31,195 bases of DNA, taken from NCBI GenBank assembly GCA_023227965.1, contig JALOCA010000038.1, forward strand, positions 1 to 31,195, read 5' to 3'. This document shows positions 24,031-31,195 of the stretch, one piece after another. Position 1 is the stretch's first letter. The number at the start of each line of letters is the position of its first letter. This DNA comes from Lentimicrobiaceae bacterium. Its GTDB lineage: Bacteria; Bacteroidota; Bacteroidia; Bacteroidales; JALOCA01. The notes under the pieces were generated by a model. That model saw only the letters and a list, made by a program, of their open reading frames with translations. It made no database searches and had not been told where the DNA came from. A program made the position numbers and the translations under genes.

Positions 24031-24993
24031 TTATTTATTCAAAATCCAGGCTGAACCGTTGATGGTTTGTTGAATTTCTTTCAGTTGAAGGTTTGCTTCT
24101 TCAAGGGTAGCAAAGCCATCAACACTCACGCGGAAAAGCCCGTTACGGGTTTTATCAATTATTGTTGCCTGATGTCCTTTCGACTGGCAGCTTTTTACAA
24201 AATTCTGTGCATTTTCTTCACTTAGGAAAGCGCCGCCTATGATGAAATATTTTAACCCAGCCTGCTTTTCAGTTGCCGGTAAAGATTTCATCACTGGAAT
24301 GGGAATAATTGATGCACTGTTAATTATATGTGGGGTTACCGGCATTTCCTTTTCATGATTGATACCCGAACTGTAACGGAAAAAGGAAAAAAGTCCTGCA
24401 GAATTTGTATATGTACTTTGCACGGTATTCCAATTAAAAATACCCCAAATAACAAGAGCTGCTATGGGCAAAGATGTTGTGGCAATACGCCGGATGATTC
24501 CTGCATGACTTGGCTTTTTTGTACGGGATTTGCGGTCGGCAAAGCGTTTTGCAAGCAAAATCCTGTTGGTTTCGCGCTGAATTGCCGGGGAAACAAATTC
24601 TGTAAGCCCGTAAGCATCTTCAAGATAATTTACCGTGGTATCGGGCGAAAAAACAGGCTTTTTATCGGTATTGAGGGTAAAATCTCCGATTCCTTTCAAG
24701 TTGAGAGTTTCCTGCCGGGCAAGCTGCTGGTTCCATAACAGCACTGAATCATTAATCATTTGCAAGGTATCCTCATACGATTCACCTCTTATCATGGCAA
24801 GAAAGTTGGCAAGTAAGCCATCGTTAGTGGTGAGCTCTGCATTAAAAACAATTTCCCTTGATGGAGGTTGAAAAGAATTACGTGCTGGGTGAATGGTTGC
24901 AGGTTTGGCATGGATAATAAAACCACCAAAACCAGGAACTATAACACAATCATGTCTGTATAGTAAATCGCAGATGTATCTTTCCAGTTTCAT
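24031..24993 (-). CDS. HU-CCDC81 and SPOR domain envelope protein
   Basis: A 320-residue protein in three parts. Residues 1 to about 130 are two HU-like CCDC81 domains (MKLERYICDLLYRHDCVIVPGFGGFI, NDGLLANFLAMIRGESYEDT, LNLKGIGDF). A transmembrane segment lies near residues 168-188 (IATTSLPIAALVIWGIF). A C-terminal SPOR domain spans about 246-318 (YFIIGGAFLSEENAQNFVKSCQSKG, FRVSVDGF, AWIL). SPOR domains bind denuded peptidoglycan at the septum, so the protein probably ties a cytoplasmic HU-like part across the inner membrane to cell-wall division sites. This architecture is a Bacteroidota hallmark; the partner is unknown. A candidate promoter overlaps the end of kdsB. Confidence 0.9.
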   Translation of the reverse strand: MKLERYICDLLYRHDCVIVPGFGGFIIHAKPATIHPARNSFQPPSREIVFNAELTTNDGLLANFLAMIRGESYEDTLQMINDSVLLWNQQLARQETLNLKGIGDFTLNTDKKPVFSPDTTVNYLEDAYGLTEFVSPAIQRETNRILLAKRFADRKSRTKKPSHAGIIRRIATTSLPIAALVIWGIFNWNTVQSTYTNSAGLFSFFRYSSGINHEKEMPVTPHIINSASIIPIPVMKSLPATEKQAGLKYFIIGGAFLSEENAQNFVKSCQSKGHQATIIDKTRNGLFRVSVDGFATLEEANLQLKEIQQTINGSAWILNK

Positions 24994-25015
24994 TGCACAA
25001 CATTTTTTGCCATTG

Positions 25016-25046
25016 CTAAAGTAGTACAGGTAGGTGAAAAAATCAA
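25016..25046 (-). promoter_or_regulatory. Candidate promoter for the SPOR-trmB pair
   Basis: On the minus strand TTG (complement of 25044-25046), 20 bp, then TACTTTAG (complement of 25016-25023), one mismatch to TAnnTTTG. It overlaps the kdsB stop codon. Predicted leader about 17 nt. Confidence 0.4.
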
Positions 25047-25795
25047 GCGTTGTTAGTAAGTTTTAATAAATCGTCAGGGGTGTCAATAGAAACACTTTCA
25101 TGTTCAGTAAATTCAACATGAATAGGGATGCCATTTTGCATCCACCGCAGTTGTTCGAGCGACTCGGCTGTTTCAAGTGATGAAGGTTGTTCCAGTGTAC
25201 TGATTCTTTGTAAAACATGAGTCCGGTAACCGTAAATTCCTATATGTTTATAGTAAGTATGATAGTTTATCCAATCCTGTTCATCTTTTCCTCTCAGGTA
25301 GGGGATGGGCGAGCGGCTGAAGTATAAAGCCTTGTTATTGTTATTTGCCACTATTTTTATGATGGAAGGGGCAAATAATGCTTCAGAAGAAGTGAGTCGT
25401 AGTGCCAGGGTGGCAATTTGCACATCTTCATTGTTGAAGCACATGGCAACCTGGTTTATTTGCCCGGGATCAATAAAAGGTTCATCTCCCTGAATATTAA
25501 TGATAGCATCATAGTTTACTCCTGAATCACGCATGAGTATTTCTGCAGTTTCCGCACAGCGGTCGGTACCTGTCCGGTGGCTGGAAGATGTCATTACCAC
25601 CTTACCTCCAAAGCGCTTCACTTCCTCAGCAATACGGCTGTCATCGGTAGCAACCACCACATTGTCCAATAAACTTGCTTTGGCAGCCTGTTCATAAACT
25701 CTTTGAATCATGGTTTTTCCGTTGATAACCGTGAGTGGTTTCCCCGGAAAACGGGTGGAAGCATAACGTGAAGGAATAATTCCGAGAATTTTCAT
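25043..25795 (-). CDS. kdsB: 3-deoxy-manno-octulosonate cytidylyltransferase (CMP-Kdo synthetase)
   Basis: A 250-residue nucleotidyltransferase that activates Kdo with CTP for the LPS inner core and lipid A. Signatures are IIPSRYASTRFPGKPL at the N-terminus, VVATDDSRI, SSHRTGTDRCAE, INIQGDEPFID (metal and CTP binding) and the C-terminal YGYR and EQLRWMQNG, SIDTPDD. Normal length is about 250. The ATG at 25795 begins MKILGIIPSRY; the in-frame extension upstream is not family-like and would overlap the kinase gene. It follows the deoxynucleoside kinase gene by 19 bp. Confidence 0.94.
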   Translation of the reverse strand: MKILGIIPSRYASTRFPGKPLTVINGKTMIQRVYEQAAKASLLDNVVVATDDSRIAEEVKRFGGKVVMTSSSHRTGTDRCAETAEILMRDSGVNYDAIINIQGDEPFIDPGQINQVAMCFNNEDVQIATLALRLTSSEALFAPSIIKIVANNNNKALYFSRSPIPYLRGKDEQDWINYHTYYKHIGIYGYRTHVLQRISTLEQPSSLETAESLEQLRWMQNGIPIHVEFTEHESVSIDTPDDLLKLTNNA

Positions 25796-25814
25796 CGAAC
25801 ATGTAAAATTAACT

Positions 25815-26429
25815 TCAGAACAGTCCGTGAAGTTCGGCATTTACCCTTTCGATAATATTGCCAAGGTCCTCGGGGTTTTCTGAGAAGTTGATGTCGTCAA
25901 CGTCCACTATCATCAATTTTCCCTCTTTGTAGCCATTAATCCATTCTTCGTAACGATCGTTCAGGCTTTTCAGGTAGTCGAGACGGATGGAGGCTTCATA
26001 ATCCCTTCCCCGTTTCTGAATCTGTCTGACAAGTGTGGGGACGCTTGCTCTGAGGTAGATAAGCAAATCAGGTGGTTTGATAAACGAAACCATCAGTTCG
26101 AAAAGGCTTTGGTAATTATGAAAATCTCTTGTAGCCATAAGATTCATATCGTGCAGGTTGGGAGCGAAAATATAGGCATCTTCATAAATAGTACGATCCT
26201 GCACCACGGCTTTTCCGCTATTATGAATCTCCACTATTTGCCGAAAACGGCTGTTCAAAAAATAAATCTGTAAGTTGAACGACCATCGTTGCATATCTTC
26301 ATAAAAACTTGAAAGATAAGGATTTGTTTCAACATCTTCGTAATGGGCTTCCCAACCGAAATGTTTGGCAAGCAAACCAGAAAGTGTGGTTTTGCCTGAG
26401 CCTATGTTTCCTGCGATGGCTATATGCAT
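25815..26429 (-). CDS. Deoxynucleoside kinase
   Basis: A 204-residue kinase of the dNK/deoxyadenosine-deoxyguanosine kinase family, phosphorylating deoxynucleosides for salvage. The P-loop is GNIGSGKTT (7-15). Also visible are VVQDRTIYEDAYIFA (the DR-type substrate and catalytic motif), LLIYLRASVPTLVRQIQKRGRDYE (lid region with Arg residues) and the end IIERVNAELHGLF. Substrate preference cannot be decided from sequence alone. It is followed by kdsB after 19 bp and preceded by the GH3 gene after 50 bp, all on the minus strand. Confidence 0.9.
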   Translation of the reverse strand: MHIAIAGNIGSGKTTLSGLLAKHFGWEAHYEDVETNPYLSSFYEDMQRWSFNLQIYFLNSRFRQIVEIHNSGKAVVQDRTIYEDAYIFAPNLHDMNLMATRDFHNYQSLFELMVSFIKPPDLLIYLRASVPTLVRQIQKRGRDYEASIRLDYLKSLNDRYEEWINGYKEGKLMIVDVDDINFSENPEDLGNIIERVNAELHGLF

Positions 26430-26479
26430 GGGTATAGTGTATTGTATTTAGTGTACGAAAATAAGAAAAAGATGATTCC

Positions 26480-27991
26480 TTAAATCATCTTTCGTATTTC
26501 TTCAACAAATTTTCTTTCATTTGATAAGCGGGGTACTTTGTGTTGCCCGCCGAGTTTATTGTGTTTTCTCAGCCATTGGTAAAAAGTGCCTTCCGGAACC
26601 GGATACACCTCAGGCTTACGAAGTACCATATTATGGTATCTTTTGGCTTCATAGTCCGAGTTGATGGATTTAAGGGCATTATCAAAAGTTTCAACAAAAA
26701 AATCGAGGTTGTCAGGCGGAATAGCGAATTCAATAAGCCACTCGTGTACAGCATTGGTATTCCCTTGAAAATAATCGGGTGCTGCTGTATATTCATTTAC
26801 AACAGAATGCGTTTTTTCACAGGCAATAGCAAGGGCTTTTTCGGCATTATCCACTATGAGTTCTTCACCTACAGCATTGATAAAACTTTTTGTTCTGCCG
26901 GTAATTTGTATCCTATAAGGGTCGAGGCTGGTAAAACGGATGGTATCACCTACAATGTAACGCCATAAACCTGCATTGGTTGAAATAACAAGAACATAAT
27001 GGGTATCGGTGTCTACTTCGTCCAATTGAATGGTTTTAGGATTTTCACTATACAGTTCGCTGAGAGGTAAAAATTCATAAAAAATACCATAGTCGAGCAT
27101 AAGCAGCATTTCTTGCGAATTATTTCGATCCTGTATACCGAAAAAGCCCTCCGAGGCATTGTAGGTTTCCACATATTTGAAGGTATCGGAAGCAATCAGC
27201 TTCCGGTATTGTTCGCGGTAGGGGATAAAGCTTACTCCTCCATGAAAATATACCTCCAGATTGGGCCACACCTCCATCAGGTTACTTTTTCCGGAAATAT
27301 CGAGTATGCGTTTGATAAGCAACAACATCCACGAAGGAACCCCAAGCATGTTGGTAACATTGTGGTTGATGGTAGAATATGCAATTTTTTCAATTTTGCT
27401 TTCCCACTCGTTCATTAGTGCGATACTCAGGTTGGGTACCCTGATAAATTCAGCCCAGAACGGCAGGTTTTGCATGATGATAGCTGACAAGTCTCCGTCG
27501 TAGTAGGCTTCGTTGTTTACCTCATTTATCTGGTGGCTGCCTCCCATTGCCAGTCCTCTTCCCGAAAATATTTGGGTTTCAGGATTATTATTACAATACA
27601 TGGAAAGCATATCTTTTCCTCCCTTAAAATGACATTCTTCAAGGGATTCTTCACTAACAGGAATAAACTTGCTTTTATCAGAAGTGGTTCCCGAAGATTT
27701 GGCAAACCAACGGATATCGGAATTCCACAAAATATTTTGTTCGCCTTTGCGCAGGCGGTTGATATATGGTTTTAAGCTTTCATAATCGTTAATAGGTACC
27801 CTTTCTTTAAACTGATCAAAGTTGAGGATGCTTTTGTACTCGTATTTTTTTCCCCATTCGGTATCCTTAGCTGAGGCAATAAGTTTTTTAAACAATTCAT
27901 ACTGCACATCATATGGGTATTTATTGAATAATTCAATCTGATGAATCCTTTTTTTCATCAGCCATAATAAAACTGAACTTATAAACGCCAT
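26480..27991 (-). CDS. GH3-family acyl-adenylating enzyme
   Basis: A 503-residue protein of the GH3 auxin-responsive-promoter family, related to the ANL adenylating enzymes. The N-terminal region has FKERVPINDYESLKPYI, then the ATP motif KSSGTTSDKSKFIPVS (98-113), YNASEGFFG (second nucleotide motif) and GLWRYIVGDTIRF (hinge/catalytic). In plants these enzymes join amino acids to acyl acids; bacterial members have mostly unknown substrates. The length fits the family (500-600). It has a full-consensus promoter (28021-28049) and is divergent to dtd. It is probably co-transcribed with the kinase and kdsB downstream. Confidence 0.9.
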   Translation of the reverse strand: MAFISSVLLWLMKKRIHQIELFNKYPYDVQYELFKKLIASAKDTEWGKKYEYKSILNFDQFKERVPINDYESLKPYINRLRKGEQNILWNSDIRWFAKSSGTTSDKSKFIPVSEESLEECHFKGGKDMLSMYCNNNPETQIFSGRGLAMGGSHQINEVNNEAYYDGDLSAIIMQNLPFWAEFIRVPNLSIALMNEWESKIEKIAYSTINHNVTNMLGVPSWMLLLIKRILDISGKSNLMEVWPNLEVYFHGGVSFIPYREQYRKLIASDTFKYVETYNASEGFFGIQDRNNSQEMLLMLDYGIFYEFLPLSELYSENPKTIQLDEVDTDTHYVLVISTNAGLWRYIVGDTIRFTSLDPYRIQITGRTKSFINAVGEELIVDNAEKALAIACEKTHSVVNEYTAAPDYFQGNTNAVHEWLIEFAIPPDNLDFFVETFDNALKSINSDYEAKRYHNMVLRKPEVYPVPEGTFYQWLRKHNKLGGQHKVPRLSNERKFVEEIRKMI

Positions 27992-28020
27992 ATTACTTTT
28001 TTGCAGGAAAATAAACTTTA

Positions 28021-28049
28021 CAAACTTACAAAAACCTTTTTATATGCAA
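28021..28049 (-). promoter_or_regulatory. Promoter of the GH3 gene
   Basis: On the minus strand TTG (complement of 28047-28049), 18 bp, then TAAGTTTG (complement of 28021-28028). Full consensus. Predicted start near 28014, 23 nt before the ATG. Confidence 0.7.
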
Positions 28050-28091
28050 CAAAAACCTCGTGTCCTCATGTATAATTATTAAAAATTTGTG

Positions 28092-28099
28092 TAGGTTTG
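28092..28099 (+). promoter_or_regulatory. -7 element for dtd
   Basis: TAGGTTTG, full match to TAnnTTTG, 20 bp upstream of the ATG at 28119; predicted leader about 13 nt. No -33 TTG at 18-19 bp. Confidence 0.45.
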
Positions 28100-28118
28100 A
28101 ATCCTTGATTTTTAAATT

Positions 28119-28571
28119 ATGCGAGCAGTAGTACAGAGAGTTTCAGAAGCTTCTGTTGTTATAAACGGGGAAAAAGTAGCCGCGATTAGTAAAGGGTTAC
28201 TTGTATTGTTAGGTATTGAAAAATCGGACAATGAGGAAGATGGCATTTGGCTAAGCGGGAAAATTGCACGTTTAAGGATTTTTCCGGATGGTTATGGGGC
28301 GATGAACCTGCCAATAACCGAGACCGAAGGTAATATAATTGTAGTGAGCCAGTTTACATTGCATGCCAGCACCCGTAAGGGCAACCGTCCGTCCTTTATC
28401 CGTGCTGCAAAACCTGAAACAGCGCTCCCCTTGTATAAGGCATTTATCGAAAGGCTGAAAGAGGATACCGGAAAAGATATTTCTACCGGCGAATTTGGAG
28501 CCATGATGCAGGTTCACCTTGTTAACGATGGACCGGTAACATTGTTTATAGATTCGAAAAATAAGGAATAA
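28119..28571 (+). CDS. dtd: D-aminoacyl-tRNA deacylase
   Basis: A 150-residue DTD. It hydrolyses D-amino acids (and glycine) mischarged onto tRNA. Signatures are MRAVVQRVSEASV at the N-terminus, GLLVLLGI, the active-site SQFTLHASTRKGNRPSF, and NDGPVTLFIDSK with the Gly-cisPro motif (GP) near the C-terminus. Normal length. Divergent from the GH3 gene with a -7 element at 28092; its stop is 5 bp from the convergent stop of the next receptor. Confidence 0.95.
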   Translation: MRAVVQRVSEASVVINGEKVAAISKGLLVLLGIEKSDNEEDGIWLSGKIARLRIFPDGYGAMNLPITETEGNIIVVSQFTLHASTRKGNRPSFIRAAKPETALPLYKAFIERLKEDTGKDISTGEFGAMMQVHLVNDGPVTLFIDSKNKE

Positions 28572-28576
28572 AAGCG

Positions 28577-30913
28577 TTAAAAACTAAGGTTAAAACCGAA
28601 ACTCCACATAAATGGTAATTGGTCAACCCGTTCGCCGGTAATGCGGTTTACATAAAAAACGTTTTTCCGGTCGTAGATATTAGTTGCTCCAAGGTTAAAT
28701 TCCAGTTTACTATATTTACTCAATTCAAATATTTTTTTGATATTGCCATCCAGACGATGGTAGTAAGGAAGCCTTCCGAGGTTAATATCGGCATACTGAA
28801 GTTTCATCGTTCCGTTTTCGGTGGTATAATCCGTAGAGATACCATCGCTAAAGTCTATCATTTCGTAATATCCCTGGGTTTGGGTAAAGGGGAAACCCGA
28901 ACCGAAATTCCAGCGTAAGCTGATTTCCCAGCTTCTGTTGCTGCCTATCTGGTAAGAAGTAACCAGATTAACATTATGGCGACGATCATAATGCGGAGCA
29001 TAGCTATTTCTTCCGTCAGTACGGTGAACGAAAGCATATGAATATACCGACCATATATACAACCTGTTGTATTCGTATTTGGCAGACAAATCTATTCCTT
29101 CGGCATCTCCTTTTTCGATGATAAAATCTTTACGGAGGTATTCGGGAACGTAATAAATAGATTTTTCGTCGTTGTAAGGAAAATCGTCGTTAAAAATTTT
29201 ATTTCTATTAATATTCGTCAGTTGGCTAAAATATTTATAATAGCCTTCGAGATTAAGGGTGAGATTAGAAAAAGGTTCATATTCAAAGCCCAAAATCACA
29301 TGGTTTGCTTTTTGTAATTTATGTTTTACACTTTTGCTTTTAAATTTACCCAAGTCTTCCGGACCGGAAAGAAATCCGTAAAAAAGATTTACTACATCAC
29401 GGTCGGAATTGGCACTGAGAAGATTTTGTGAATAAATACCGGAAGCAAATTTAATCCTGAATTTCTCAGCAACATTGTATTTCACTGACAACCTGGGCTC
29501 AGGCGAAAAATTGGAAAGTGAGGCATACCATTGCAGACGGAATCCGGGTTCGATAAGAAATTTTCCTTTCACGTATTTGTATTTTACGTATCCACAGATT
29601 TCTGTTGTATTCTGCTCTTGTTGAATGACGCTGTTCGCTTCATTAGTAAATTCATAATTTGTTGAAAAACCCTGTATCTCAATACCATATTTTGTTTCAT
29701 TTTTCCCCGAAAAATAAGTAAATCCCAATCCGAGGTTAAACCCATTGATATCACTGTGGCGGGGAAGCTGGTCGGATTCCGACATGGTAATGCCATATTT
29801 CGAGTATGCTACCACCCCTTCCAGCAGCATGGGCGTGTTGCCGGGAACCAAAATGAAGTTCATTCCGCCTCCTGACGATTTCCAGTGAAAATCGGACAAG
29901 TTTTTGTAATTATTTACTTTGTCATCAAAATTAAATCCGAAAAAATTTACTTTGCTGCCGTTGGAAGCATTGAGCGATATTTTTCCGTAAATATCGGTAT
30001 AGTTGAAAGGCAACCCAGTTGTGTCCACATCTTTGTAAAAAGTTTTCGCGCTTTGTTCGAGGTAGGAATTTTTGAAAGAAAAGATAAATGAAGAACTACC
30101 TTCGCCAGCTTCTGATTGTTTTTTAAGAGGACCTTCAAGCAGCATATTGGCGCCAAAAGTATTTCCTCCTACTTTTCCTGAAATGCGTTTTTTATTACCG
30201 TCGCGTGTGGTAATATCCATCACCGAAGAAATTCTTCCGCCGTATTCGGCATTAAAGCCTCCTGTGTAAATGTTGGCATTACGGATGATGTCGGTTTCAA
30301 AAACCGAAAAAAGTCCGATGGAATGGAATGGATTATAAATCACCATTCCATCGAGTAGTACCTTGTTTTGGATAGGAGAGCCTCCGCGAATATACAATTG
30401 TCCACCCTGGTCGCCTGTAAATATCACACCGGGAAGTACCTGCAAGTACTGTGCAAGGTCGGGTTGCCCACCTATGGAAGGGATTTGTTTTACCTCCTTA
30501 GGGGTGATTTTTACTACTGATGTACGGGTTTCGGTTTTATTTTCTGTTTTGGTAGAAGTTATATTAACTCCCTGGATATTAACCGCAGATGCTTTCAGAT
30601 AAAGTTTCTTATTGAGTACTTCGCTGCCGGCAATGGAAACGGGCATCCTGAGGGTATCATAACCCATATAGGTAACCATCAGGGTATATGTTCCTTTTGG
30701 TATGCGTGTTATGGCAAAATATCCGTTTACGTCGGTTGCAGCACCGATAGAAGTTTTATACAGGTACACATTGGTAAAAATAATAGGTTCACCCGTTTCT
30801 TTTTCATATACAAAACCTCTGATAACTCCTTCCTGAGCTATGCTATTACGGGGGGAAAAAAACAAAAATAAAATACTGGCAAACAAAAATAAGTATAGAC
30901 GTTGAGGTTTCAT
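28577..30913 (-). CDS. TonB-dependent receptor with carboxypeptidase-like domain
   Basis: A 778-residue outer-membrane receptor. It has a signal peptide (MKPQRLYLFLFASILFLFF, ending NSIAQ) and a carboxypeptidase-like regulatory domain (about 29-115; GVIRGFVYEKETGEPI, GAATDVNGYFAITRIPKGTY). The plug follows (about 135-245; PDLAQYLQVLPGV, GQLYIRGGSPIQNKVLLDG, YNPFHSIGLFSVFE, YGGRISSVMDITTRDGN), then a barrel ending MWSFGFNLSF. The plug's 'LIRGG-P-QN--LLDG--VYNPFH' group is widespread in Bacteroidota and has no assigned substrate. No SusD neighbour. The ATG at 30913 is chosen for the signal peptide; in-frame codons upstream would give an odd extension. A candidate -7 element TATTTTTG is the complement of 30955-30962. 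Confidence 0.88.
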   Translation of the reverse strand: MKPQRLYLFLFASILFLFFSPRNSIAQEGVIRGFVYEKETGEPIIFTNVYLYKTSIGAATDVNGYFAITRIPKGTYTLMVTYMGYDTLRMPVSIAGSEVLNKKLYLKASAVNIQGVNITSTKTENKTETRTSVVKITPKEVKQIPSIGGQPDLAQYLQVLPGVIFTGDQGGQLYIRGGSPIQNKVLLDGMVIYNPFHSIGLFSVFETDIIRNANIYTGGFNAEYGGRISSVMDITTRDGNKKRISGKVGGNTFGANMLLEGPLKKQSEAGEGSSSFIFSFKNSYLEQSAKTFYKDVDTTGLPFNYTDIYGKISLNASNGSKVNFFGFNFDDKVNNYKNLSDFHWKSSGGGMNFILVPGNTPMLLEGVVAYSKYGITMSESDQLPRHSDINGFNLGLGFTYFSGKNETKYGIEIQGFSTNYEFTNEANSVIQQEQNTTEICGYVKYKYVKGKFLIEPGFRLQWYASLSNFSPEPRLSVKYNVAEKFRIKFASGIYSQNLLSANSDRDVVNLFYGFLSGPEDLGKFKSKSVKHKLQKANHVILGFEYEPFSNLTLNLEGYYKYFSQLTNINRNKIFNDDFPYNDEKSIYYVPEYLRKDFIIEKGDAEGIDLSAKYEYNRLYIWSVYSYAFVHRTDGRNSYAPHYDRRHNVNLVTSYQIGSNRSWEISLRWNFGSGFPFTQTQGYYEMIDFSDGISTDYTTENGTMKLQYADINLGRLPYYHRLDGNIKKIFELSKYSKLEFNLGATNIYDRKNVFYVNRITGERVDQLPFMWSFGFNLSF

Positions 30914-31112
30914 AATAATAATAAACAGCCCGTAAATAAAATTAAAGAATGCAGCAAAAATAGTAAAAAATGGTTCGATTTGCATGAAAAAGCAGGAAAT
31001 GTTTTTTTCTAAACGTTTTGTTTTAAAGATTGTTGATTTATTGATTATTGTGTAATGCAAGCTTTGGTATCCGGGGGGAGTGTACAACGAACTGTGTCAA
31101 GTAAACTTTTAG

Positions 31113-31120
31113 TACATTTG
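31113..31120 (+). promoter_or_regulatory. -7 element at the right edge
   Basis: TACATTTG, full match to TAnnTTTG, pointing out of the window. The -33 position reads CTG rather than TTG. Predicted start near 31126. Confidence 0.5.
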
Positions 31121-31195
31121 TTTGTCGGGATAAACGGACACAGGCTCTGCTGAGGAGCAAGCAGTGAAGGAATAAACCCGACCGACGGAATAATT
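31121..31195 (+). ncRNA. Candidate structured RNA, runs off the window
   Basis: Directly after a full-consensus -7 element, GTCGGG (31124-31129) pairs with CCCGAC (31177-31182), closing about 47 nt. Inside lie a hairpin GCTC/GAGC (31144-31147 with 31155-31158) and flanking CAGG and AAGCAG strands. CAGG and AGCAG on either side of a short stem recall the conserved symmetric loop of SRP (4.5S) RNA helix 8, but the apical loop is longer than the usual GGAA tetraloop and the spacing differs by about 2-5 nt. No open reading frame of note is seen. SRP RNA is only a guess; the 3' end and any terminator lie outside the window. Confidence 0.35.

Noticed and set aside
28090..28110. tRNA T-arm-like sequence ggtttgaatcc
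   Set aside because: Upstream DNA is AT-rich with no acceptor, D or anticodon arms, and no CCA end follows. It overlaps a promoter element.
15867..31087. SusC/SusD glycan-uptake loci
   Set aside because: None of the three receptors has a SusD-like neighbour, glycoside hydrolases or a hybrid regulator nearby, and their plug motifs are not SusC-like.

Overview
The window reads as a chromosomal segment of a Bacteroidota (Bacteroidetes) bacterium, most likely an anaerobic Bacteroidia-type lineage. The evidence is a short single-type RpoD of under 290 residues, many copies of the phylum-specific promoter (TTG, 18-20 bp, TAnnTTTG), several TonB-dependent receptors with carboxypeptidase-like N-terminal domains, a PF14121-type porin, an HU-CCDC81/SPOR protein, a head-GIN (DUF2807) protein and futalosine-route menaquinone genes. 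The species cannot be fixed from the window.

Layout. Positions 1-680 hold the 3' end of a 23S rRNA gene, a 5S rRNA gene and a strong terminator, followed by a putative porin (744-2693). A 600-bp gene-free stretch (2694-3300) is built of short repeats, including a 43-bp tandem array. On the minus strand come citF and a citD-citE fusion (3306-6076) with an excellent promoter, a small lipoprotein, and the housekeeping block rpsO, pnp, rpoD, rpe (6596-10708). On the plus strand (10888-15619) lie a secreted protein of unknown function, mqnB and mqnD (menaquinone by the futalosine route), an OmpP1/FadL transporter and hldD (LPS heptose).

From 15867 to 22494 there are two TonB-dependent receptors, a convergent head-GIN protein, and an orphan membrane-anchored protein. 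The stretch containing the orphan protein and the haem-type receptor is bracketed by two inverted copies of a roughly 118-bp repeat element with 12-bp terminal inverted repeats. From 22876 to 27991 a minus-strand run encodes an alkyltransferase-like DNA repair protein, TrmB, an HU-CCDC81/SPOR envelope protein, KdsB, a deoxynucleoside kinase and a GH3-family adenylating enzyme. The window ends with dtd (+), a third TonB-dependent receptor (-), and the start of what looks like a structured non-coding RNA driven by its own promoter at the right edge.

How the parts relate. HldD and KdsB supply LPS inner-core sugars (heptose, Kdo). The porin, FadL-type protein and three receptors supply outer-membrane transport. 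RpsO, Pnp, RpoD, TrmB and Dtd are translation, RNA-decay and transcription functions. CitF with CitDE would make acetate and oxaloacetate from citrate (or act on citramalate), but the activating genes citC, citX and citG are not in view. No prophage, CRISPR array, tRNA or intact transposase was seen. The most novel-looking items are the paired inverted-repeat elements, the 43-bp array, the CitD-CitE fusion, the hldD promoter overlapping a terminator, and the right-edge RNA.
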